Assembly: GCF_026230105.1 (NCBI RefSeq)
Contig: NC_079481.1
Coordinates: 29,915,489-29,979,488, forward strand
Direction: 5' to 3'
Length of the DNA: 64,000 bases
From: Diorhabda sublineata
Taxonomy: Eukaryota > Arthropoda > Insecta > Coleoptera > Chrysomelidae
Within the stretch, counting starts at the first letter, position 1. Every line of letters begins with the position of its first letter. The notes below the pieces were generated by a model. The model worked only from the letters and a program-made list of their open reading frames with translations, did not search any database and was not told the DNA's origin. Positions 36,757 through 48,850 of this stretch are shown one piece after another. The position numbers and the translations under genes are program-made.

Positions 36757-39700
36757 TTAAATCACGTTGGTATAAATAAAGTGGTCCTTCCAAAATACGT
36801 TGAGCAGCACCATAATACCCATGAAAATAATATAAATAGTAAGTGCCGCCCACCATATGTAAGTTTCTTTTTTGGACGGCACAAAATTTTTTAAATTCCA
36901 AATTCCAACTAGGAGCCCGGCGATGGCGCCACAAAAGTGAGCAACATAACCTATATTTTCCCCGGTTTTTTGAACGTATCTATTATAAACGGAATCACCA
37001 ACATCGAACATTATTATTAGAATATACAATCCCACTTGTAGAACGGGAAAACACATTTCATTCCAATTCTACGAGAAATATTTATCAAAACAGAAAATAA
37101 AACAAAAAAATTAAAAAAATTATTTCACCATAAATATGGTTCCTATGTGTCCAGTGAGTAAAGCATAAACCCCACCGCTAGCTCCTGCTAAGTACGTACC
37201 AGGATCCATTATGGACGTACCGAGAGAACCAGCTACTACCCCAGAAAAATATACAATCATTACTCTCCATTTATGCACCATTTCCAAAGGAAAACCCAAA
37301 AAAAGTTGGACTATTATGTTGATTGTAATATGCGTAAACCTGAAATGTTTTTTAATCTCACTTCATAACCAAATTATGTAAAAAAGAAGAAATTTCTGTC
37401 CCCGATGCGTACCATGAGTATTATAAAATTAAGTAATTGACTCACCCTATATGTACCAGCATATAAGTAAAAAATCTCCAGGCTTCTTCTCTTCTGAAAG
37501 GATCGTAAATGAGTAATGTAGCCGTGGGTCCTAAACGAGAAGAAGTTTCATCCACAATAAATAAAGTTAATTCTATAGCAGATATTATAATTAAAATCAA
37601 CGGCGGCGGCCACCATGTATAATGTTCTTCATAAACGCCATCTATACAATCCTCATTTATATGAATCCGTTTTTTTCTTGGTAAAACATATCGAATGTAT
37701 CTATAATACGATTTCATTGAAATTTCTAGGAGCGTTAGTGATATTCATTTTGAACGTAGATACAATATATTCAGTAGTTGTAATGATGTTTTAAAAAAAG
37801 AAGAATATCAAATGTTAACCTAACTTGGCAACAACTACCTTTTAATAATAACAAAATAACTACATAAATAATCAAATTGAGATAGTTGCCGTATATTTTA
37901 TATAACTAAATAAAGAAATATCACTTTTTTGTAGGGTTTTGAATGTTGTTTATAGTTTTAATAATTCAACTTACATATTAACATATCTGGTAAATATCGA
38001 TTTGTTTTTTTTGTCTTTTATCATACAATTAAATTCGTTGGGATCCAAAACACCATCTTCATTTGTATCGGCATTATCGAATATTATTTTTGAAACTTCT
38101 TCGGGTACATCATCTTCGCTTTTTAGAATATGTCGCATTTCAAATTGTTCAATGCCACCAGATTTATTTTTATCAAACTATAATATGATAAAATAGAAAT
38201 TCAAACAATGACCTAATAAATTGAACGAGGTGAAACAGAAGAACATTATGTTTTTATAGTATCGTTAAAAGATAAATTACGTGTAATTGTAATTATCTAG
38301 AGATTAAAGTATGTGATATATTGTATATAGTAATCTGTTACTTTTCTAATTACCCCAAATCCAAAACGATGACCCCGACTTTGATTCAGAGATCCTTTGA
38401 GAGCATTACTTCGAAGTTTGAGTTCAAGTTTTGAATTTTCCTTACACAAAGAACCTTTGGGGAAATATCCTTTTAAAACGTGAACTCAATATTTTAATTA
38501 TAACAACCTCAATGATTTTTTAAACGAACATGTTTTTGCACAACTTTGAAGCCTTGTATTTCGAAAACCGTGACACTAAGCAACATACCGATTTTTTTGC
38601 TTATACAAAGACCTTTTGCAAACAACCCTTTAAAATTTTAGCTCAGTATTCCAATAATTACAACCCCAGTGATTTTTTAAACGACCATGTGTTTTCCATT
38701 ACTATTTGATCAACTTTGTAGTTCTGTATTTCGAAAACTGTTATACTAAGCAACGTCCCAATTTTTTTCCTTAAAGAAATACTCTTTAGGAACATCCCTT
38801 CATAATTTTAGCTCAATATTCCAATAATTACAATCTCAGTGATTTTTCAAACGAGGATATGTTTTTCGTTAATAGTTAAACAACTTTGAGGTCTTGTATT
38901 TCGAAAACAGTCAAACTAAACAACGTCCCGACTTATTTACTCTTAGAAATATCCTTTGTAAACATCCCTTTAAAATTTTACCTCAATATTTCAATAATTA
39001 CAATCTCAGTGATTTTTTAAACGAGGATATGTTTTTCGTTACTATTTGATCAACTTTGTAGTTCTGTATTTCGAAAACAGTCACCCTAAGCAACGTCCCA
39101 ATTTATTTCCTCTTAGAAATATCCTTTGGGAACATCCCTTCAAAATTTTACCTCAATATTTCAATAATTACAATCTCAGTGATTTTTTAAACGAGGATAT
39201 GTTTTTCGTTAATAGTTAAACAACTTTGAGGCCTTGTATTTCGAAAACAGTCACACTAGGCAACGTCCCGATTTATTTCCCCTTAGAAATATCCTTTGGG
39301 AACATCTCTTTAAAATTTTAGAACAGAATTTCAATAATTACAACCCCAGTGATTTTTTAAACGAGTATATGTTTTTCGTTAATAGTTAATCAACTTTGAA
39401 ACCCTGTATTTCGAAAACAGTCACACTAAGCAACATCCCGATTTATTTCCTCTTAGAAATATCCTTTGGGAACATCTCTTTAAAATTTTAGCTCAGTATT
39501 CCAATAATTACAATCTCAGTGATTTTTTAAACGACCATATGTTTTTCGTTAATAGTTGATCAACTTTGAAGCCTTGTATTTCTTATTTCCATCATGATAC
39601 AAAGAGCAATGTTCTGATTTTTTGATAATATAGTTTGCACCCCGTATAAATAATAAATCAAATTAGAAAGGAAAATAAATCTAATTCATGTACTAATTTA

Positions 39701-39816
39701 TTCTAAATTAACATAAATGTGAAAAAATTATATGTACTCACTTTGTTAAAAACGCTTTGATAATATTTGTCTCCATTGTACTGTTCTTGGTTTTCATCAT
39801 TATTTTTATTGTACAT
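36757..39816 (-). CDS. rho-4: EF-hand rhomboid protease (Rhomboid-4/RHBDL3-like), copy A
   Basis: Exons in transcript order are 39816-39742, 38177-37975, 37700-37446, 37339-37129 and 37068-36757, with phases 0, 2, 2, 0 (351 residues). An N-terminal EF-hand pair has loops at about residues 27-38 (DKNKSGGIEQFE) and 62-73 (DTNEDGVLDPNE). A six- to seven-helix rhomboid core follows, with WWPPP before the first helix, the HIG..HITIN block, catalytic Ser in GASGG (S232) and catalytic His in YVAHFCGAIAG (H292). Family knowledge: these intramembrane serine proteases cleave single-pass substrates such as EGF-type ligand precursors. EF-hands are a mark of the Rho-4/RHBDL3 branch, where calcium modulates activity. 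Both catalytic residues are present, so it should be active. The first intron carries a satellite array. A divergent paralog lies 1.6 kb upstream. Confidence 0.92.
38390..39590. repeat. 170-bp satellite family array in rhomboid copy A intron 1, about 7 monomers
   Basis: Monomers are recognised by 'cttgtatttcgaaaac', 'aagcaac(g/a)tccc', 'aatttcaataattaca' and 'cagtgattttttaaacga', every ~170 bp. They are the same family and same window orientation as CPD intron 12, but more diverged from one another. Relative to the host gene they are antisense. Confidence 0.93.
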
Positions 39817-41399
39817 TGTTACGTATCCTAATCATTTGTATCTTAGATGATATATATATATACAAAACTTTACATTTACAAATAGTGATAAATTTTCAAA
39901 AAAGATAAGATATAAACTAGATTATTTTATTTGTGGAAAAAACGTGGGTTTTGTCTTCGTTTGCCATCACGATAAACGTGAAACTTGCATCTACGAAACA
40001 ACCGCATTTCTTATTATGTTTCCGCGAAATCTACAAGGTTACAGTCTTAGCAACACCAATGATTATATTCATACATGTAACTGTACTTGAAATTTACTAA
40101 ATAAAACCGTTCATAAAAAAAACAATTGTTTTATTATATTATATTAAATGACAGGACTATTTCTGATCAATACATATTTTTCGTTACTTTTATTAACCTA
40201 ATATATCAGTAGAAGTTTTTTTAAAAAAAGAAACGTCATAAAAGTTGCTTACTCACATTTCGAATGTAATGTATGTTGCATACTTCGAAGTTGATTTATC
40301 GATAACCATGAAAATCGATCTAATCGATTATTTTTTATTTCATCATTGTGAATAGATGTAGTTACAGACCAAGGTCACTTTGCAATTCGTTCTCGCAGAT
40401 TTTCTTTTATATATATTTGTATCCTAAACTTTTGTTTAAACCTAATAATATGCTAAAATATATAAAAAATAAATATTTATAGTTTATAGTTTTATTTGAT
40501 TCCTCTTTATAACGTATTTTCAATACCAACAGATAAAAATATTACACGATTTTATTAACTTGTCGAATTCGTAGTCTCGTAAAATTTAATAATAGATCGC
40601 GAACGTTTTGAGTAGTCTGTGAACATGAAAACTATTTTATGGTGTAAACAACATTATCTGAAACTATTAACTCGATACTGAGTGTTCATTATTGGTAGGT
40701 AAAGTCGATTAATGAATTATTTGATTGATTATTTAATATAACAGATATTTTACATCGTTGCCACGTTGCAATATTTGTCTAGTTTATCAATATCACAACT
40801 GTCAACATTTAGAATGTTATTCTAATAATACTTTTTGATTACCAATAAATGTATTTTGGTTAGGTATAGATAATTAGACTGTATTAGCAGCTAATGTCTC
40901 AATTAGTTCATTTTTTTTACATTTTTATTCATTCGTTTGAATTCGACTGAATTGTCAACAAGTATACCACCATCAATGATTTGTTTCAAATGATGGATCA
41001 TTTATTCAGCCGATAATATAGAAAACATTAAATTTAAAAATGACAGCTGCGCTTGTCATGTGTTGAAAAGGCGCCAAACACAACAAGACAAAGTCTTGAG
41101 GGAATTTAACCAATTGAAATTTAGAACAAATATTCATATAAAAGAATTTCGATATAAATAAGATATTCTGTTCTATAATTTAATTAATCTGTATGTACAG
41201 CAGATTAGTCATTCATTTCACACACATTCCTAATTGCAGGCGTGCTAAAAAGCCTTTAATATCCCAGTTATTGATAAGACTTAATCTTATCTAAGAAAAA
41301 AATAAAAGTATATATTTGATATTATCGAAAAAAAGCGGATATTTCAACAATCGATGAATGCGTTTAAAATAGCAAGGACTGTTTTACTTTTAATAAAAA
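39817..41399. promoter_or_regulatory. Divergent region between the two rhomboid paralogs
   Basis: The two start codons are 1583 bp apart, head to head. The region is AT-rich and has no coding signal; it must hold both promoters. A 'catcgttgccacgttgcaa' segment near 40752 resembles the box found in the leftmost array and near 25630. Confidence 0.5.
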
Positions 41400-44049
41400 A
41401 TGTCTGGACATCAGGAAGAAAGTATACCTATGAACGATGTCGAATACAGGAGTAACAAACATGAAGCACTGTTTAACCAGGTAAATCGTACAAAAATCAT
41501 TTTCTAATAGGTTAAAAATATCTATATTAATCTAATAGTATGTAAAATTGATTAAAAAATATTAGTCAGTTTTCTGGAAGTACTATTTTTTGTCTGTCAT
41601 TTATTTTTCTATATTTCAACTGATATATTCTTTAGAAACAACTTTCTAATATTACCTTTTCATGTTAATATTCACCTACATTAATTTCAGTATTATATAT
41701 TATTGTCTTAAACTAATTGTTAAATCAAGAATTCCGGTTATCGAAATAGTTTAGCAAGTTCCTAATGATAACGAAATCAACATTAGTCATACATGTTTTA
41801 TCACCATCTGTTATCAAATATTTACTAATTTTTGTTTACATTGAGAAATAATACAGGTTTTTGCTTCAATTACTATACGTGTAAAATATGCCACAAGGAC
41901 GAAAAGTTATTTGTAAGGGATATCAAAGTTTATGTTTTCTATTCAAAAACTTACCTTTGCATTTTCACAACACAAGATACATAACATCACAGTACCAAAC
42001 AATCACATTTCAAAGTATTTCAATCGAAAACTTTGCACTAGATTCCAACAAAATACACAATTAATTCTATATTATAAAATAAATATTGCAGAGGTTATAT
42101 TGTGTGATTTATGCAACACGTTATACGGTACTAAACGGGAGACGTGAATAAATTTGTAATAAAGTAATACAAAATAATTAATTCTAAACAATTTATATTA
42201 AAAAAAAAAGATAATATTGGTATTTATAAAGCTTAACGGCAATACTATAGTTCAAATTATTTAACTATATCCTGTTTACTAGAAGGATTGATTTGAATTT
42301 GAGTTGGCAATTCTGTAGATTCCTGATTGGTCAAATCGCAGCCGGTTTTACACAGCAATTTTGACATATATTATGATAATTGTATAAATTTTAAACAAAT
42401 AGTTTATATTTTGTTGTTTTTTCCGTTTTTGTTATTGTTGTAAAGTATAAAAACAGTTCTTGTTAGGACTAATTCGAAAATTGATCAGATGATCTTCCAA
42501 GTACTAGCAGACATCATTCGCCCTCTAAAAAAAGAAGCTCTGTAATTGTGAGATTTTTTCCTTATAGTACATCCTTGCTTTTTTAGCAAAGTTTCCATTT
42601 TCTTAAAATAACCTCCCAAAATAAAACGTTTGATATTTTAAATCATAAATTTAGTTCAAAAAGCTCAACCGGAAGTCAATTTATCCGATTGTAGGTAAAA
42701 CCGGAAGTACTAATCTGGAATCGCCATAAATGGATTCTGCAATCATAAGCGATTATAGCCCGTAATGAAAATAAATATATTCGGTTTCTGTTTGGTAGTT
42801 TAACTTGGAATTTCATCAATTTTAGTGCGATACTAATAGAGATGGATACATAACCATAAACGAATTGAAAAATTTTGTTGTCTGTAACGAAACGGAATGT
42901 TATTTCATACCGAAGAAGGCGCTGACAAAAATTATGAGAATGGCAGATCAGAATGGAGACGAAAAATTGTGTTATCAAGAATTTGTCGATCTCGTACAAA
43001 GCAAAGACTTCCGATATACGCTTAATAAATATGCAATAGCGTAAGATACTCTTATTTTTTGTAAAAAAAATTGACATCTACAATATAAGATGAAAAAGTT
43101 TATGTTTAAAAAATGCGTTACCTTTTTTATTATTTCAGATACGTTAATAATCTGATTCCACGACCTAAAAAAGCGCGAACTACTTTTCGGACACGGTCGC
43201 TTCAAATCGGCGACGAAACCGGGCAACAAGATATTTGTAACGAATACTCATGTTTCCCGCCACCGGTTTTTATGTTTCTCATAACGGTCCTCGAGGTTGT
43301 TTTGTTTACAATTGACGAACTAACTCAAAAAGGATCTTCTTTAACGGCTTCTGGTATTATTGGAAAACATCTACTTTTTGATCCTAATAAAAAATCAGAA
43401 GTATGGAGATTCGTGACGTATATGTTTGTACATATAGGGTGAGAAAATAATTATGTTTAATAATACAGGTGTATATTTCGAAAATTTATAGATACACTCA
43501 TCTTGTAACCAATCTTATTGTCCAGTTAGCGCTCGGAATACCATTGGAAATGGTTAATAAATGGTGGAGAGTGTTAACTATATATTTTTTGGGTGGTATA
43601 GCTGGTAGTTTAGCACATTGTGTTATAGAAAGTAATATTAGACTTGGGGGTGCCAGTGGCGGAGTCTACGCTCTTTTAACGGCTCATTTGGCTCAAGTTA
43701 TTATGGTAAAAAGAAGTCGATCAACGAAATAAGACGATTTTTTTTCATATAATTTTTTTTTTGTCAGAATTGGAGTGAAATGAAATTTCCTTGGATTCAA
43801 TTTTTATTCTTTGGTATACTGGTTGCGGGAGATTTGGGTACGGCAGCATACCAAAGATACTTTTTGCACGAAATAAACGAAATTGGAGTCACTTGTCACG
43901 TTGGTGGGGCGGTAGCGGGTATATTAGTTGGAATTTATATACTAAGAAATCTGCAAGTTACAACAACTGAAAAATACATTTGGTGGGCAGCTTTAATAGT
44001 TTATATAATTTTAACAATAACTACTATTGTATTAGCAATTATGTTGTAA
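41400..44049 (+). CDS. rho-4: EF-hand rhomboid protease (Rhomboid-4/RHBDL3-like), copy B
   Basis: Exons are 41400-41480, 42826-43040, 43139-43438, 43492-43705 and 43768-44049, with phases 0, 2, 2, 0 (363 residues). Intron positions and phases equal those of copy A. EF-hand loops lie at about 29-40 (DTNRDGYITINE, canonical) and 68-79 (DQNGDEKLCYQE, with Glu where Gly is usual at loop position 6, so the second site may be weaker). The rhomboid core has HIGYTHLVTN, catalytic Ser in GGASGG (S254) and catalytic His in GVTCHVGGAVAG (H314). It should be an active calcium-responsive intramembrane protease. The short third intron (53 bp) and fourth (62 bp) were joined by homology to copy A. An AATAAA lies about 35 bp after the stop (tattaaataaagtatg). 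Confidence 0.93.
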
Positions 44050-47000
44050 GAAACAATTTACTGATTATATTTATAAATTTGTATTAAATAAAGTATGAAA
44101 ACAAATGTGATTACTCTTTGATTTCACCTCGTAGTTATACTGTTTTGTATGTTGCATATATAGTAGGTAACATTTTAAAACATTCGGCGTTCCTTTTTAT
44201 CATTCGATTATCAAACACTTCAAGATAATAATCGATTCTAATAATAAAACGATGTTGCCGTTTCAATAAAAAAAAATTCTTTATTGATAATTAATTTAGA
44301 AAATTTGGTATATAAATAACGTATTGTTTTATAACAAATAAAAATTAACTTTAATTTATAATAAATATTCAATTTACAAACTTATTAATAGGGAACTATA
44401 AATAAAAAAATAATCACGATTTAATTTATATGATTATTTAAAAAAAATTATTAGTAGTTATTTTGTTTATTAAAAGTTTTAGAACTAATTACTTCAAATA
44501 TCACCTACGCGACTTCGATTTTTATTGATGAAATTTTGTATATATAATTTAATTATGTCTTCGTAGTTTGAAAATTATTACTTTATAGTAATGCTGGCAA
44601 CGGCGTCGTATCAAAATGTCAGTGCATTGACGGAAATGAAAACGCTGGAATTGACATTTATGTTGTTTTGACTAAATTTAAGATTTTGGACTTTAAATGG
44701 TGTGTGAATTATGTAAAAAAATCATCATTTAGAAAATAGGTACCTAGTTTATAAAATTTGTGTTCAGTTGTGAAGGTGAGTATTACATTTCCGGTAAATT
44801 TTTTTATAGAATGACATCCATTTTATATATATATATATATATCTATATGATCAAGGATCAATTTACAATCTCCCAAGTTTAGGTTTATTATTACCTGTTA
44901 TTTTTAATGTGAAAATCCTATTTATAAACCACCTGATTAATAATCAGTAATGAATAGTTATATAACAAACACTCAAGTGCAAAATTTATAATTATTAAAT
45001 AATTAAGTATCTAGAATCTTCGTAAATATCTATATGTATAAAAAAAAAACAAAGAAATCAATTTAAGTTATAATTGAATACGTAAAATTTTGAAATCAAA
45101 GTCTTGAATTAATTTTTATGTGTGCATTTAAATTTAGTTTCATTTAGAAATTTGTGAGTCAAGCTCAACTGAACATGCATGGAAATCTATCCTTTATAGA
45201 CAGACACTTCAGTCACTTTCAGCTGTTCTAATAGGTAGTACGCGTCGTTCATTACAATTTAGCACTTGTGAAATTTCGCGTATAATTAATCAAAATAGTG
45301 TTGTGCCATAAATTTCTAATAATATATGAGGTAAATATATAATAAATAAGAATTTTTTCCAAACATATAATATAGTAAAATCGATTTTGATTTGTGTGAT
45401 GGTAATTCTAAAATAAGAATTAATTGAGTGTAATTGATCTTTATATATGTATTTCCATGTATTTATTATAATTTATTCGTTATTTATAATATTTGAAGTC
45501 TTAGTAACAATGGTTGGGATTTCAGTAATAAATGTATTGCTACACTATAGTCACAATTTTTCTAAATTTTTTTATCTTTTAATAATTATTATCATCTTTA
45601 GAAACAGAAAGACTTCCATAGATCATAATAGAAGGCTGAAATGACAGAAGTAGTTCATTTGAACCGTAATTATTGTATATTCAATATGGGCAATATAATT
45701 TTGCTTATTGCATGGAAATATGGGAAATAAGTGAAATTTTGTTCCAAAATAAGTGTTAAAAGACTTCTTTCGAATATATTTCAAATATGGAAGTCAAATG
45801 AATCAGTATAATGGATTTTCAGTGAAATATTTAATTATTTTTAAAGGTATATGTATTATTATAAACAGGAAAGATATGTAACCAGTTCAATTAACACGTT
45901 TTCCTTTTTTAACACCTTATAAGTTAAGATTTGAATGAAATTCAATAAACAAAATTTAAAAGAACCTATAGAAATTGAAGATACTTTAAGAAATGTAATT
46001 TTTTTGAAAAAAAAAACTATTATACAGTTTTTTAAACAGTGATGAATCCTCTTGCAAAAATTACTTTCAAGATAAATAAGTAGTAATAAAAAATTGTTAG
46101 AATAAATAGAATTGTTGCCATGTGTATATGTGAATGGTTGCTTTGAAAAATAATCATCGAAAATGTAAAACGCAATATTTTTCAACTAGAACAGTTGCCA
46201 AAAACTCATAACACACCTACGGAAAAAAAGTTTATTTCCCAATCATTGTTTTCTTTAGAATCGGGTTAATTTCATCGCTGAAAATACAAACGTTCATTCA
46301 ACTTTGAAAAAGAAAATTACCAACTGGCAGAAATATTTAATATTTTCGCCAAATCATGGTATATGCCAAATATACGGGTTAATCACCTAATTATTGTGCC
46401 GGAACAATAGCAGGATCCCAATTTAAATCGTATGTTGTTTACTTTTTTTATTGATAAGTATACTTCGGTGAGCCAGTGAGCTTTCCCACTTGTCAAAACT
46501 CTCTACTTTATTTCCTTTGAATTATATATGGAAAACCTTAACAGCTGATCTGAACAGAAATACAAAAGTGTCTAGTATGCAGCCAAAATTACATATTGAG
46601 CATGAAAGAAGCCATTGACACATGTTCTGTAGACATGCATCCAAAAAATTATTTGTCTTTTGAACTGTGACAAGTTTTTGTGTAAAGATAGAACATAAAA
46701 TTGAATTAATCTCTTTATAAGTACTGCTCTTCACTACCAATTCATCCCAATGTTTAATTTCTGACTGTAAGCAAATCTGGAATGACTATCTGGTTTGTTA
46801 CAGCCTTTTATGACTTTTATAAGTACTGCTTTTCGTTAATAATGCATCCCAATGTGTTATTTATGACTAGAAGCATTCGCGGAATGTTTTTTTCGAAAAG
46901 GCTTTCATCTGCTGAACTTGTCAGTATGACGAATAGTGTCAAAACGTTTCCACGTTTCCTTTGCAGCCATGCGATTAAGGTGAATGTGAACAGACCCAAA

Positions 47001-48850
47001 AACCTGGGAATTAATTATGAAACGACTCGTCAACACATTTTTAAGATCTATTTTTACTAATTGCATCAGAAACTTTCTAATGCCCCCTAGTAAAATTTGT
47101 AGTTTACATTTGTCGGTTAGATTTCGATTCTACCATGATTAAGAGATTTTTTAGGGTGATTCATCTTTTTTTCTTCTAGTTATAGGTAGTTTTTAACATT
47201 TAGTGAGTTTAATTGGCACTTTTTTTTTCTAATTTTTAACAACAAAGAATTTAAATTATGAAATATCGTAGTTATTAATGGTTTATTATATGTTTTGATC
47301 GTACCTCGTATATTCATCATATATTTACTGAAGAGTGAAATAATAATACGGATTTTTTTATTTATAAATTCCAAACTAAAATAATCAACACGTAGAATTC
47401 TGTAAATGTCAAAAATATTGATGCCAAACTTTTACAGTACGCCTGCGTCAAATGTCAGCGACCGTCAGTTGTTTTTAAATTAAAAAATGGCTGACATAGA
47501 ACCTCTTGTATTTTATTACGAAATTAACCTCAAAATTTGTCATTTTTCTTTCTTAGTAGATGATAAAATCCATTTCGTTAGCGAGTTGTTACGCAGCAAC
47601 AGACATTCATCTTCGATAATATAGTTTTGTATATATAAATATTATTTTTAGAACAGCATCGGCTTCTGGAACATTGAATCGTACATGTAGGATCATCGTT
47701 ACTTCCCAACTCGTATGTCATTCTCTATATTTAGTGCGATCGTTTACGAGCTGTCCGTTGGTCAAACGACGACGGGAGTTCAGATTAAACTAGATAGAGA
47801 CCTTCGCATACGAAATTGAATGCAATGCTACTGCAAATATTATAAATAAAATAAATTGTTTCGTAAAATCGTGTACAGTGGCGTTACGTTTATATATCAT
47901 ATTATACAGGTTATGAAATATCTGTTTGTGATTATTTTGTTATTGGTGTCGGTTCGTGTAAATAATTATTTTTCATAAGTCTGGTTTGATTTCAAGAATA
48001 TAGCGAACGGCGCGTCAAGGTTAACATGAACCTGTATTCAAAAAAAAAAAATAATAAACATTGAATCACGTGTTTTAACGATACAGGTGCAACACTTTTA
48101 TTTTCTTTACTCGATTTCGCTACAGTGAAAACATTTTTTTTTTGCTTCAATCTAAACGAGAGAAAATGTTATTCTAGGAATTTTTAATCAGTAGATGTTT
48201 TAGATTACATATAGAGTGTCTCAAATTTGAATAATAAATTTTATATTATACGAGGGTTGGTTAATAAGATTTAATGGATGATGATTGTTAGTGATGTCAT
48301 TGACTTTTTAGAAAAGTGTGTTAATTAATGAAAATGAGCAACAACCCAATTTTAAGAATCTTATTTCGTGTATAAATAAATTCATACATATATATATATC
48401 ATAGTCTGATAAACACCAGCACGTAGTGAAACGGTAAACGACGGTTTTTTCTATGGTAATATATCGAATTTACAAATTTTTTCGTTCATTTCAACTTTAG
48501 TATACGATGTTAGTTTAGAAAGTTGTCGAACTCAATCGAAAAAGTTTTATTCCAACTTCCGGCTAGTCTGTACGGTTATTTGAAGCGTTTAAATGATATT
48601 TTCTGCGCATGCTCCGACTACGCACGGTTTATGTTACTAACCAGTACGGGGAATTGTTAAAAACGGGCTCGGTTGTCGACGCGTCGCGTTCTGATCGCCC
48701 GATATCTTTCCAGTAGGGCAAATTTGAATTTTTAGAATATTGTAGGGGTAGGATTATTAAAAAAGAAGATTTATACGTTTAAATATACATTTTAATCAAC
48801 ATAAAACAATAAATAACTGCGTGAATAATTATTTTTTTTTGTACAGGTTT
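44050..48850. other. Intergenic DNA between rhomboid copy B and the MBF2-like gene
   Basis: A TA microsatellite lies at 44824-44842. Segments ending near 44775 (gttgtgaag|gtgagt) and near 45330 (atatgag|gtaaat) look like untranslated first exons with donors, possibly for Mical far to the right; this is speculative. Short open frames at 46522-47060 on both strands include a ~100-bp internal duplication (tataagtactgctt...catcccaatg at about 46718 and 46818) and may be a decayed element, but I could not identify it. Confidence 0.4.

Noticed and set aside
46522..47060. Overlapping 60-92-residue frames on both strands as a gene
   Set aside because: No recognisable domain, no convincing splice partners, and an internal duplication; perhaps a decayed element, but unsupported.
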